36,519 bases of DNA from Planctomycetaceae bacterium (GCA_027483065.1 JAIXVI010000157.1:1-36519); one strand, 5' to 3'; counted from the stretch's first letter, positions 1 through 8,036 are shown. Program-made: numbers and translations. The notes: generated by a model from the sequence alone, not told the origin.

Positions 1-1
1 C

Positions 2-43
2 GCGACCGCGGGCTTTTCATGAAGCGGAGGTTGGTGGGATTCG
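2..43. repeat. Partial duplicate of tRNA-Ser 3' end plus terminator arm
   Basis: Bases 2-29 are identical to 162-189 (gcgaccgcgggcttttcatgaagcggag). Similarity continues into the tRNA 3' end (ggtgggattcg) with a small indel. Confidence 0.75.
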
Positions 44-137
44 CTACCTCGCGCAAGCGAGGTCCAAGCCCGGAGACGTGGCGAAGCCACGGATCCGCGG
101 CGCGCGCGCACGCGCGCGACGCAACACTCTCCGCAAA

Positions 138-180
138 TGAAAAGGCCCGCGCTCGCCGAAGGCGACCGCGGGCTTTTCAT
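138..180 (-). terminator. Rho-independent (bidirectional-looking) terminator downstream of tRNA-Ser
   Basis: GCCCGCG (145-151) pairs with CGCGGGC (167-173), with inner CGCC-GAA-GGCG. Flanked by AAAA on one side and TTTT on the other; on the minus strand it reads GC-rich hairpin + CTTTTCATTT, about 10 nt after the tRNA. Confidence 0.75.
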
Positions 181-184
181 GAAG

Positions 185-272
185 CGGAGAGGGTGGGATT
201 CGAACCCACGAGTAGGATGAACCCACTACTAGTTTTCGAGACTAGCTCCTTCAACCGCTCGGACACCTCTCC
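185..272 (-). tRNA. tRNA-Ser (anticodon CGA)
   Basis: Minus strand reads GGAGAGGTGTCCGAGCGGTTGAAGGAGCTAGTCTCGAAAACTAGTAGTGGGTTCATCCTACTCGTGGGTTCGAATCCCACCCTCTCC-G. Acceptor stem GGAGAGG/CCTCTCC, anticodon loop CTCGAAA, long variable arm, T-loop TTCGAAT and discriminator G all fit tRNA-Ser. CCA is not encoded. Confidence 0.95.
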
Positions 273-417
273 GGATGGCACTGCCCTGACGGGCTGAGCG
301 GGGTCGGAAGTATCGGCAAAGTGGAACGGTTTGTCCAGTCCTTTCGAGGACGTTCGCACGAGTGTCCGCCGCGCAAATCGGCCATCTGCCCTTGCGGCTC
401 TGCGACCCACACTTGAG

Positions 418-930
418 TTATCGCGGCGATCCAGGCTCGGGCGCAGCAAGTGGCGCGTCCGTCGCGGCCTTGCCACCCCCCGTCGTTAAGAGCACAACTC
501 CGCCAATGATCAGCAGCACGGCGACCGCCTTTCGGGCATGCATCGATTCGCCGAGGATGAGCCACCCAAGCAATACACCGACCGAAGGTGCGATCGCGAA
601 GGCGATGGGCTTCACGATCGATACCTCGCCGAGCGAGAGCGCTGCGTAGAAAAGCACCATCGCAAGTGCGCCCGCCACGAGCCCAGAGCCCAAGACGACT
701 TTCGTCCAATTCGCCGCATCAATCTGCCCAAGCGACGGTTCTTGTCGCAAACCCGCGATACCGCGCGTCATCGCGAGATACGCGAGAAGCAACAGCGGAA
801 TCGCGACGAGCGAGCGGATCGTGATGGCGGAAATCGGCCCAAGTTTCCCTGAGTGCAGTGCGCTTCGCGTACAGACTTCTCCGATTCCCCAGCAGAGTCC
901 GGCGCCAATGGCAAGAAGGGTCGCTTTCAT
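418..930 (-). CDS. EamA/DMT-superfamily transporter (single-domain, short)
   Basis: 170 aa ORF. 'GAGLCWGIGEVCTRSAL' N-terminus and 'KPIAFAIAPSVGVLLGWLILGESM..KAVAVLLIIGGVVLL' C-terminus are typical of EamA repeats. Confidence 0.75.
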   Translation of the reverse strand: MKATLLAIGAGLCWGIGEVCTRSALHSGKLGPISAITIRSLVAIPLLLLAYLAMTRGIAGLRQEPSLGQIDAANWTKVVLGSGLVAGALAMVLFYAALSLGEVSIVKPIAFAIAPSVGVLLGWLILGESMHARKAVAVLLIIGGVVLLTTGGGKAATDAPLAAPEPGSPR

Positions 931-962
931 GCCTCACATTGTGACAAATGAGCTGAAGTGTG

Positions 963-2318
963 TCAGCCGCACGCGCCCCATGCTTCGAGAACGAGCGAGA
1001 GATCTGACGCCGAAGTCGTGCCGTCACCATCGATGTCCGCGGCCGCCGTGCCCCAGTTCAAGAGAACAAGCGAAAGATCCGCAGCGCTCACCGCACCGTC
1101 GCCGTCGAGATCCGAAGGACACGCGGAAATCGGTTGGAACGCGACCGACAACTCGCCCTCCACGCGCGCGAGCGATGCCACGCGCACAAGCAACGACGCA
1201 CCCTTTGCAACTTCCACTTCCACGCCCGCGCCTTCGACGCACGCATCAGACCCGCTGCAAATCAGTTCGTCACCACACGAGCCCGAGCCCGCTTCGATCT
1301 GCACCGGTGCGTCATTGCTGCAGGCAGAAAGTGTCGCGACACCATTCGCCTCAAACGGCCCAACGAGGAACCACACATCTGCAAGTCCCGCGCCGCACGA
1401 TGATGAACTCGATGTACTCGGCGTCGCGCCGAGAAGGTCGAAGGCGATCGCTGCACCCTTCGCGGGCACCGCGACCGTCGTTGCATCAGCGCAAGCATCG
1501 TTGGTCGGCGCGGCAGTAGGTGTGCCGGTTTCGGTCACGCGAACAGCGCCATTTCCGATCTCAAAGTCATGCCCACCAATCTGAATGAGGTAACGCTCAC
1601 CAGCAATGGTTGGGAACTCAAGCTTGGCGTAACCACCGCAACCGATCGCCTCATCGTTGCACGCAATCGACGCATAGGTCGTTGCATCGCGCAGCACGAG
1701 AATCGGATCAAACTCGCTAAAGCCGCCGGCGCTGTCTGTGGGGCAGGTATTCAATCGCATGAAACCGGTGCGATCTGCGCGGAACTCAAACCAGACGTCG
1801 CGACGAATCTCATCGCCAAAGACGCCGCCACACTCGGCGGGAATTTCGGTCACGGCTGAGTCGGTTGCGCCAACCGTGGTGAACGCGACAAGTCCAGGAA
1901 GCGAGAAACGCGCAGATTCCGGCGCGTCGTTCGACGGCACTGGCACCGCGCACACGGGCAGGTCGTTCGCGCTTTGACGGCAAACGGCGTCCCACACTTC
2001 TTCACAACAGAATGGATCGAGTGCGCAGACCGCGTTGCAGCACGTTGCGTCTGCGCATGAGGGCGTTGACTGCACGGCGAAGCAGCTGCCCGAGGCCGGA
2101 TCGCCACATTCGCCTGCTCCGGCGGAGGCGCGTGTCGTCAAACCAGAAGTTGCGGCTGCAACGGCAACGACGAGCATCGCCGACGACAGCGTGGTTCGCC
2201 TCACGCGAAAGAGCGAAGGAACAAGCGCCGAAACATGCTCAATTCTCCCCGTGCGAGAACGCACCGAGAGTTCATGTGACCGCGCTGCCGAACTATGTTT
2301 CCCTTTTCCACGCTGCAT
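963..2318 (-). CDS. Secreted protein with CC-rich N-terminal module and dockerin-like EF-hand C-terminus
   Basis: ORF 963..2393. Likely start is MQRGKGKH at 2318, preceded by GGAGG. Contains 'CADATCCNAVCALDPFCCEEVWDAVCRQSA' and C-terminal 'DLDGDGAVSAADLSLVLLNWGTAAADIDGDGTTSASDLSLVLEAWGACG'. Confidence 0.8.
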   Translation of the reverse strand: MQRGKGKHSSAARSHELSVRSRTGRIEHVSALVPSLFRVRRTTLSSAMLVVAVAAATSGLTTRASAGAGECGDPASGSCFAVQSTPSCADATCCNAVCALDPFCCEEVWDAVCRQSANDLPVCAVPVPSNDAPESARFSLPGLVAFTTVGATDSAVTEIPAECGGVFGDEIRRDVWFEFRADRTGFMRLNTCPTDSAGGFSEFDPILVLRDATTYASIACNDEAIGCGGYAKLEFPTIAGERYLIQIGGHDFEIGNGAVRVTETGTPTAAPTNDACADATTVAVPAKGAAIAFDLLGATPSTSSSSSCGAGLADVWFLVGPFEANGVATLSACSNDAPVQIEAGSGSCGDELICSGSDACVEGAGVEVEVAKGASLLVRVASLARVEGELSVAFQPISACPSDLDGDGAVSAADLSLVLLNWGTAAADIDGDGTTSASDLSLVLEAWGACG

Positions 2319-2443
2319 GACGCCTCCTCCAAAGCCCTCGAGGTCAGGAAACATACGACAATTCGACAACAAGTCCATGCTGATGTTGGACAATAGAAAC
2401 GAACAGGGTCCGACAAGCCCGAGAACGCGGACATCACATCACG

Positions 2444-2457
2444 CCGTCTCTTGACGG
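2444..2457. terminator. Small hairpin after the stop of the 2462-3955 gene
   Basis: CCGTC-TCTT-GACGG perfect 5-bp stem between two same-strand genes; no U-tract. Confidence 0.3.
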
Positions 2458-2461
2458 TCGC

Positions 2462-3955
2462 TCATCCGCCCCATGCGGCGAGGATGAGCGAGAGGTCCGC
2501 CGCATCAACCGTGCCGTCATCGTTGACGTCGGCCGCACCACCGGCAGCGCCCCACGCTCCGAGAACGAGCGAAAGATCGGCTGCATTGACCACGCCGTCG
2601 CCGTTTACGTCGGCAGGATTCCCCTGCTCGCAATCATCGGCGAGTCCGTTTCCGTTCGCGTCCACACAGTCGGTTCCGGGGCCCTTCCACGTCGCGCCCG
2701 CGGAGTTCGCCTGCGCCTGCGTGAGTTGCAAGCAGAAGCCATTCGGGAAGCACGCGGCGCCCGTCGGTTGCGGGCAGGTCGAAGCGGTGCACACCGTGTT
2801 GTTGCCTTTGAAGACGCCGTTCTGCGCGGCGCATTGCTCGGGGCTCACCGGACCGATGCACGTTCCATCGGGCAAACAGCACGCGCCCGTTGGGAAGCAG
2901 ACGTAACCCGTGCAGGTTTGGCCGAGTGGACCCGCAACGCCACCTGCAGCGATGCAGGACGCTGGCGGCAACGTGATGCAACCGCCGGTCGACGCGAAGC
3001 AGCATGGGCAGAGGTCTTGCGCACAAGCATCGCCCGTGCACTGCGTGCCTTCACCGTTGAACGTTCCGCCGGCGACACCGCAGTCGGCTGCGCTCAGCAG
3101 CTGGCACGTTCCGTTCGGCAAGCAGCATGCGCCCGGAAGCGCACAATTCACGGGCGTCCACGTGACGCGCATCACCCAGTCTCCCGTCGGACGACAGAAC
3201 GTCGGAAGTTGCGCGAAGGACTTCCAACCGGCGGGGCAACCGAGTGCGCCGCAATTCACGAGATAGAGCCAATTCGTCGTCGAAGCTTGCAGACCGCCGA
3301 CGTCGGTCGTGGGAAACGCGTTTGAGCCCGACGGAGGCGCAACCAAGCACGGATTCTGCGTTTGATTGTTGTGGTCATCGATGCGGAAGCCAATGCTGAA
3401 TGTTCGGCTGCCGTTGTCTTGCACGATGATCTGCTCAGGATCGCCTGGATCAATACCGAACTGAATGTTGGTGCCGTTCGTTCCCGGCGGAATCACGAGG
3501 TGCGGCAGAATCTTTCCATCGGACGAGTACGTCGCGATGATGTTGCCTGTCGCAGGTGTGCCTTCCCACACGATGACCGACCACTTCGTGGTCGTGGTGA
3601 CGGTGGTCGCGCTCGTTGCGAAGATCATCTCGCAGAGGTCGATCCGAAGTGGGAAGTCCGCGGCAGCGACGGTGTACGAACACGCCGCGATTTCACCCTC
3701 CGCAAACCCGCCTTGCGCGACGTATTGCCCGCCTTCAAAGCTCGCGTTGGTATAGGTTGAAATCACCGGCGGGCATGCGCCCGCGACTCCGCCGTCTGCA
3801 GCGTCCTCGCTTCGGATGAGCAAGTTCGGAATGTCACGCATGCCGACAAGATCTTCTTCCGCACGTCGCCCACCGCGCGGCGCATCGGCCGCAGCGAACG
3901 CGGCAAATCCAACACTTCCAGCAACAAACGTGACGAGCATTGGGATGCGGCACAT
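2462..3955 (-). CDS. Secreted Cys-rich repeat protein with dockerin-like C-terminus
   Basis: 497 aa. Signal peptide MCRIPMLVTFVAGSVGFAAFAAA; about 38-aa Cys-rich modules (GACCLPNGTC..., GACCLPDGTC...); C-terminal 'DVNGDGVVNAADLSLVLGAWGAAGGAADVNDDGTVDAADLSLILAAWGG'. AGGAGG-type SD upstream of the start. Confidence 0.85.
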   Translation of the reverse strand: MCRIPMLVTFVAGSVGFAAFAAADAPRGGRRAEEDLVGMRDIPNLLIRSEDAADGGVAGACPPVISTYTNASFEGGQYVAQGGFAEGEIAACSYTVAAADFPLRIDLCEMIFATSATTVTTTTKWSVIVWEGTPATGNIIATYSSDGKILPHLVIPPGTNGTNIQFGIDPGDPEQIIVQDNGSRTFSIGFRIDDHNNQTQNPCLVAPPSGSNAFPTTDVGGLQASTTNWLYLVNCGALGCPAGWKSFAQLPTFCRPTGDWVMRVTWTPVNCALPGACCLPNGTCQLLSAADCGVAGGTFNGEGTQCTGDACAQDLCPCCFASTGGCITLPPASCIAAGGVAGPLGQTCTGYVCFPTGACCLPDGTCIGPVSPEQCAAQNGVFKGNNTVCTASTCPQPTGAACFPNGFCLQLTQAQANSAGATWKGPGTDCVDANGNGLADDCEQGNPADVNGDGVVNAADLSLVLGAWGAAGGAADVNDDGTVDAADLSLILAAWGG

Positions 3956-3970
3956 GCGGAGGGCCTCCTA

Positions 3971-4042
3971 GGAGAGACTTGGGGAGAGACTTGGGGAGAG
4001 ACTTGGGGAGAGACTTGGGGAGAGACTTGGGGAGAAAATTGG
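3971..4042. repeat. 12-nt tandem repeat array (ggagagacttgg), 5 perfect + 1 degenerate copies
   Basis: Direct read: units at 3971, 3983, 3995, 4007, 4019 and a variant (ggagaaaattgg) at 4031. It lies 16 nt upstream of the 3955 start codon. Confidence 0.95.
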
Positions 4043-4228
4043 GGGCAAATGCGTCGGTCGAGAGACTGCTGGCTCAAGCCCATATCGCAGCCTTGCGACG
4101 CCGGGAATCGGCCAATCGGACCACGCCAACGTAGCACGGCATCTGCGGAGGCAAAGTGCCTCGGCGTGGATTCAGACGTTTTGACAGTCGGATAAGGCGA
4201 ACGCGGGACCAGCCCGAGTCAGCCCGCC

Positions 4229-4828
4229 TCAACCCACACGGGGCCGATCGCGCAGGACCGCCGCGAGCAGGTCGATCAACGCGTCAGGCTCTGGAAGCCG
4301 CCCTGGGCCGACGGCGCGACAGGCCTGCCAACCAGAAGCCGGATCAATGACGTGAAACCCATCGGCTTTCAACGTCTCGACGTTGCGCGTCGTGGCCGGT
4401 TGCCGCCACATGACTTCGTTCATACTCGGGGCGAGCACCACAGGCGTCTTCGCGCGGTCGATCGACGCAGCGAGCAGTGAGACCATGCAGTCTGCGCTCC
4501 CCTGCGCGAGTTTCGCGAGCATGTTCATCGTGCAGGGCGCGATGAGCGCCGCGTCGAGCCCCGACGCCGCACGAATGTGTTGCGGATCTTTCGGTTCTGA
4601 TGATTCCCACGGGCTTGTGAGCACCGGCTGCCCAGACAACGACTGAAAAACGAGCGGCGTCACGAAGCGTTGCGCGTCCACCGTCATCGACACAGTCACC
4701 TCGGCGCCGGCTTGCGCAAGCGTGCTGACGACCGAACACACCTTGTACGACGCGATGCCAGCGCAAACACCGACCGCGATCCGGCGGCCTTTGAATGGCA
4801 GCAGGTTGTCCGGATGGCCGTGATACAT
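4229..4828 (-). CDS. coaC: Flavoprotein / phosphopantothenoylcysteine decarboxylase (CoaC domain only)
   Basis: 199 aa. 'KGRRIAVGVCAGIASYKVCSVVSTLAQAGAEVTVSMTVDAQRFVTPLVFQSLSG' and 'LIAPCTMNMLAKLAQGSADCMVSLLA' and 'VVLAPSMNEVMWRQPAT' match the Dfp flavoprotein signature. Adjacent to rpoZ as in many bacteria. Confidence 0.85.
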   Translation of the reverse strand: MYHGHPDNLLPFKGRRIAVGVCAGIASYKVCSVVSTLAQAGAEVTVSMTVDAQRFVTPLVFQSLSGQPVLTSPWESSEPKDPQHIRAASGLDAALIAPCTMNMLAKLAQGSADCMVSLLAASIDRAKTPVVLAPSMNEVMWRQPATTRNVETLKADGFHVIDPASGWQACRAVGPGRLPEPDALIDLLAAVLRDRPRVG

Positions 4829-4935
4829 GGCGGAGTCGAATCAGAGATGAACGCGATGCGACAGGCAGCACTCGCCATCCTGCGCGCACCGTCAGAAACC
4901 GAGGTGCAGGATCGCAAGCCTCAGCGTTGCACGCT

Positions 4936-5175
4936 TTAGCGCTTGCGCGAAGGCGTGCCCTTCATCTTCTCGATGTGCTCGGGATCGATCTCGAGCGTGA
5001 TCTTGTCTTGCATGATCTCGTCGATGACGACTTCAAGGTCAGATCGGCCGTTTCGATCGACGAGCGGGCGGGCTCCGTCGATGATTTCGCCAAGACGGCG
5101 CTGGATGAGGGCGGTCAACTTGAACCGGCCGCCGAGCTTTTCGACGATATGGTCGCTCTTCAGTGCTTCGATCAT
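4936..5175 (-). CDS. rpoZ: DNA-directed RNA polymerase omega subunit
   Basis: 79 aa. 'KLGGRFKLTALIQRRLGEIIDGARPLVDRNGRSDLEVVIDEIMQDKITLE' resembles omega; located next to coaC. Confidence 0.75.
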   Translation of the reverse strand: MIEALKSDHIVEKLGGRFKLTALIQRRLGEIIDGARPLVDRNGRSDLEVVIDEIMQDKITLEIDPEHIEKMKGTPSRKR

Positions 5176-5267
5176 GATTAGGTCTCCCCGAGCGGGGCTG
5201 TCCCTCGGGCGAAGGGGGTTAGTATAGCGCGCCTCGCGACTCTCGCAGCCTCTCGCGTGTCTTCCTT

Positions 5268-7175
5268 TTGAAAGCTGTTCTCGAACCCGTGGCGGACAAC
5301 GATTCTAAACCTTCACCAAAGGCAAAACGCCGAGCCAACGCGACACCCTCGCGCCCGACCGAGGGTCCGGCCCGCACCCGCTCGGCGCGCGTCATTGCCC
5401 GCGTTCTCAGTCGGCTCGGGCTCCAGCGGGAACGCCGCCTGCTGCTCTTCGCAGCGCTCACCGGCTGTGCGCTAGCGGTCATCGCGCTCGCATTTATCCG
5501 CCCCATCCAGTGGGCCGAGCACGCTTCGAGCGCCTGGCTTGCCGAGCACCCCGCCCAAATCCCGCTGGCGGTCGCGATCGTGCCCGTCATCGGTGCCCTC
5601 CTTTGCGGCGCCGTGAAGAGCATCTTCCGCGTCAAAATGCAGGGTCACGGAGTGTCGAGCGTCCTTTACGCGATCCACCGGAAGCGCGCGCAACTGCCCG
5701 CAACCTTGGCCGCGCGGACCTGGCTTGGCGCAAGCGCGACCATCGCGTCAGGCGGATCGGCAGGACCCGAAGGACCAATCGTCACCATCGGCGCGACGCT
5801 CGGCTCAGTCATCGCGCGATTCCTTCGCACCAACCCGCAGAACTCGACCACGCTTGTCGGCTGCGGTGCCGCCGCCGGCATCGCTGCGGTGTTCAACGCC
5901 CCGCTCACTGGAATCTTCTTCGTCCTTGAAGTGCTGCTGCGCGATTTCTCGTTGCGCACCTTCACGCCGATTGTGATTGCCGCGGTCTTTGCCGCAGCCA
6001 CGGTGCAGACGTTGATCGGAACACAAGAACCGCTCTTCGGTATCGGCGCTGAAGTTTTCCGCGGCACTGGCGATGGACTTTCGATCGCGACAACTCCCGC
6101 ATTCGCGATGCTTGGCCTCGTGTGTGGCATCGCAAGCGTGTTCTTCATCCGCACGTTGCAAGCGTCGGAAACGGCGTTCGCGAAATTCCCCGTGCCGCGC
6201 TGGATGCTCCCCGCATGCGGCGCGGCGATTCTCGCGGTGCTTGGTGTCTGTCACATGGCGTTCGCGGCGAAGTGGCTTGACTTCGGGCAAGGCACTATCC
6301 CTGCCTTCTATGGGAACGGCTACCCGCTCGCGAAAGCGGTGCTGGAGCCCGCGTTCTACACAAAGGACGCTGCGGTCGTTGTCGCAGCGCTTCTCTTCGG
6401 TCTCGCCGTCGTGAAGTGTGTTGCAACGAGTCTCACGCTCGGTTCGGGCGGCATCGGTGGTCTCTTCGCGCCGAGCCTCCTTGTTGGCGCACTCGTTGGT
6501 GGTGCGTTCGGAAGCCTCGGTGAATACATCCCGTTTGTCCGCGACGTCGGCCCTGCTCCGCTCGCGCTCGCGGGAATGGCAGGCGTCGTTGCGGGCAGCA
6601 CGCACGCGCCGCTCACAGGCGCGCTGCTTGTCTACGAGCTTTCGCGCGAATCCTCGGTGCTGTTACCCGTCGTCCTTGTGGCAGCCGTTTCAACGATTGT
6701 TGCGCGACTCTTCGAGCGACACAGTTTGTACACCGCCGAACTCGCGGCACTTGGCCTTCGACTTGGTTCCGCGAGTGACATGTCGGTCTTGCGTCGACTT
6801 CGTGTGAGTGATGTGGCGCTCAAGCCGCTTGTTGTGGTGCGTGGATCCGCGTGGGCGACCTCGCTGATTGAACTCGCCCGTGGTGGCGAAGATTTCGTTG
6901 TGCTTGATGACGACGGAAAGTTGGAAGGCATCGTCGGCGCGCGCGATCTCCGTATCGCGCTTGTCAACCGCGAGGCACTCCCGCTTCTTCAAGTACGCGA
7001 CATTGCGCGTACTGGTATTCGCGCCATCGATCAAGATATGCCGCTCGATCACGCGCTTGATCGACTCGAGCGCGGCCCGCTTCCCGTTCGCGGTGCGCAT
7101 GGAGAGATGCTCGGAGTCCTTACTCGTTCACGCATCATGCGTGCGTGGCGTCGGCGGATGGAGCATGAACGGTGA
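5268..7175 (+). CDS. ClC-family chloride channel/antiporter with C-terminal CBS domain pair
   Basis: 635 aa. 'GGSAGPEGPIVTIGATLGS', 'GSGGIGGLFAPSLLVGALVGGAFGS', and CBS-like 'DFVVLDDDGKLEGIVGARDLRIAL' and 'PVRGAHGEMLGVLTRSRIM'. Confidence 0.9.
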   Translation: MKAVLEPVADNDSKPSPKAKRRANATPSRPTEGPARTRSARVIARVLSRLGLQRERRLLLFAALTGCALAVIALAFIRPIQWAEHASSAWLAEHPAQIPLAVAIVPVIGALLCGAVKSIFRVKMQGHGVSSVLYAIHRKRAQLPATLAARTWLGASATIASGGSAGPEGPIVTIGATLGSVIARFLRTNPQNSTTLVGCGAAAGIAAVFNAPLTGIFFVLEVLLRDFSLRTFTPIVIAAVFAAATVQTLIGTQEPLFGIGAEVFRGTGDGLSIATTPAFAMLGLVCGIASVFFIRTLQASETAFAKFPVPRWMLPACGAAILAVLGVCHMAFAAKWLDFGQGTIPAFYGNGYPLAKAVLEPAFYTKDAAVVVAALLFGLAVVKCVATSLTLGSGGIGGLFAPSLLVGALVGGAFGSLGEYIPFVRDVGPAPLALAGMAGVVAGSTHAPLTGALLVYELSRESSVLLPVVLVAAVSTIVARLFERHSLYTAELAALGLRLGSASDMSVLRRLRVSDVALKPLVVVRGSAWATSLIELARGGEDFVVLDDDGKLEGIVGARDLRIALVNREALPLLQVRDIARTGIRAIDQDMPLDHALDRLERGPLPVRGAHGEMLGVLTRSRIMRAWRRRMEHER

Positions 7176-7774
7176 GCGAGCGCTTCACGTTTCGCCGCGA
7201 ACAACGACTCGCAGGTCGAGGTGCGTTTCGACGGGTGATGGATGCGCGTGCGCGCGCGGAAGTCGGGCCCCTCTCCGTGCACTCCGCGGTCGGTGAAACG
7301 CTTCAAACGCGCATCGGTATCTCGATCGGTCGGCGCTGCGGGAACGCCGTGAAACGCAATCGAATCAAGCGAATGATTCGCGAGGCCTATCGACTTTCGC
7401 AACACGATTTCGCGGCGAAATGGAGCGTGGAGACGCATCAGGCGCTCCCCGCTTCGAGCGGCGCGACAGACAGCGCATCAGGTTCGGCGCACCACGCGAC
7501 GACGTACGACATCGTGGTGATTGTGCGACCTCATGAGGTCTTGGCGCTCGACGCATATCGCGCGCATCTCTCCCACGCCTTCGCTACGCTGCATGCGGTA
7601 TGGACGAAACGCGCCCAACGCAAGCGAGCGGATCAAGCGACGAACGCTGCTGTGGCGGCGGATGTTGTGGGCAACGTGCGTCCGACCAACACCGCGTCGG
7701 GGCAGACGACGGAAAAACCGGCGCGTCCCTCGGAGGACCAGAGCCAACCCCCGGCCCCACCGCGCGACTCATGA
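7172..7774 (+). CDS. rnpA: Ribonuclease P protein component with internal low-complexity insertion and long C-terminal tail
   Basis: 'FTFRREQRLAGRGAFRRVMDARARA...RIGISIGRRCGNAVKRNRIKRMIREAYRL' is the RnpA RNR signature. GTG start overlaps the ClC stop (GTGA). Confidence 0.9.
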   Translation: MSERFTFRREQRLAGRGAFRRVMDARARAEVGPLSVHSAVGETLQTRIGISIGRRCGNAVKRNRIKRMIREAYRLSQHDFAAKWSVETHQALPASSGATDSASGSAHHATTYDIVVIVRPHEVLALDAYRAHLSHAFATLHAVWTKRAQRKRADQATNAAVAADVVGNVRPTNTASGQTTEKPARPSEDQSQPPAPPRDS

Positions 7775-7968
7775 TCGCCTGCGTGCGTGGCTACCAAGTC
7801 TTTCTTGGTCCGATCCTCGGTGGCCAGTGTCGATTCACGCCGTCGTGTTCGTTCTACTCGATCGAGGCGTATCAACGCCACGGCGCGTGGCGCGGAACGC
7901 GGCTGACGCTGCGACGATTGTTGCGATGCCACCCATGGGGCGGTCATGGCCCTGATCCAGTGCCGTGA
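7771..7968 (+). CDS. yidD: Membrane protein insertion efficiency factor YidD
   Basis: 'MIACVRGYQVFLGPILGGQCRFTPSCSFYSIEAYQRHGAWRGTRLTLRRLLRCHPWGGHGPDPVP' is characteristic YidD. ATG overlaps the rnpA stop (ATGA). The longer ORF from 7600 is read through the rnpA tail. Confidence 0.92.
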   Translation: MIACVRGYQVFLGPILGGQCRFTPSCSFYSIEAYQRHGAWRGTRLTLRRLLRCHPWGGHGPDPVP

Positions 7969-8036
7969 TCTGGGCCGTGATCTGGGCCGTGATCTGGGCC
8001 GTGATCTGGGCCGTGATCTGGGCCGTGATCTGGGCT
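7965..8036. repeat. 12-nt tandem repeat array (gtgatctgggcc) x6
   Basis: Six consecutive units 7965-8036 (last ends in t instead of c). The first unit contains the yidD stop codon TGA (7966-7968). Confidence 0.95.

Noticed and set aside
3763-4137. ORF with SPQVSPQVSPQV repeats
   Set aside because: Produced by the 12-nt leader array and then antisense-like/out-of-frame sequence over the secreted protein N-terminus; no support as a protein.
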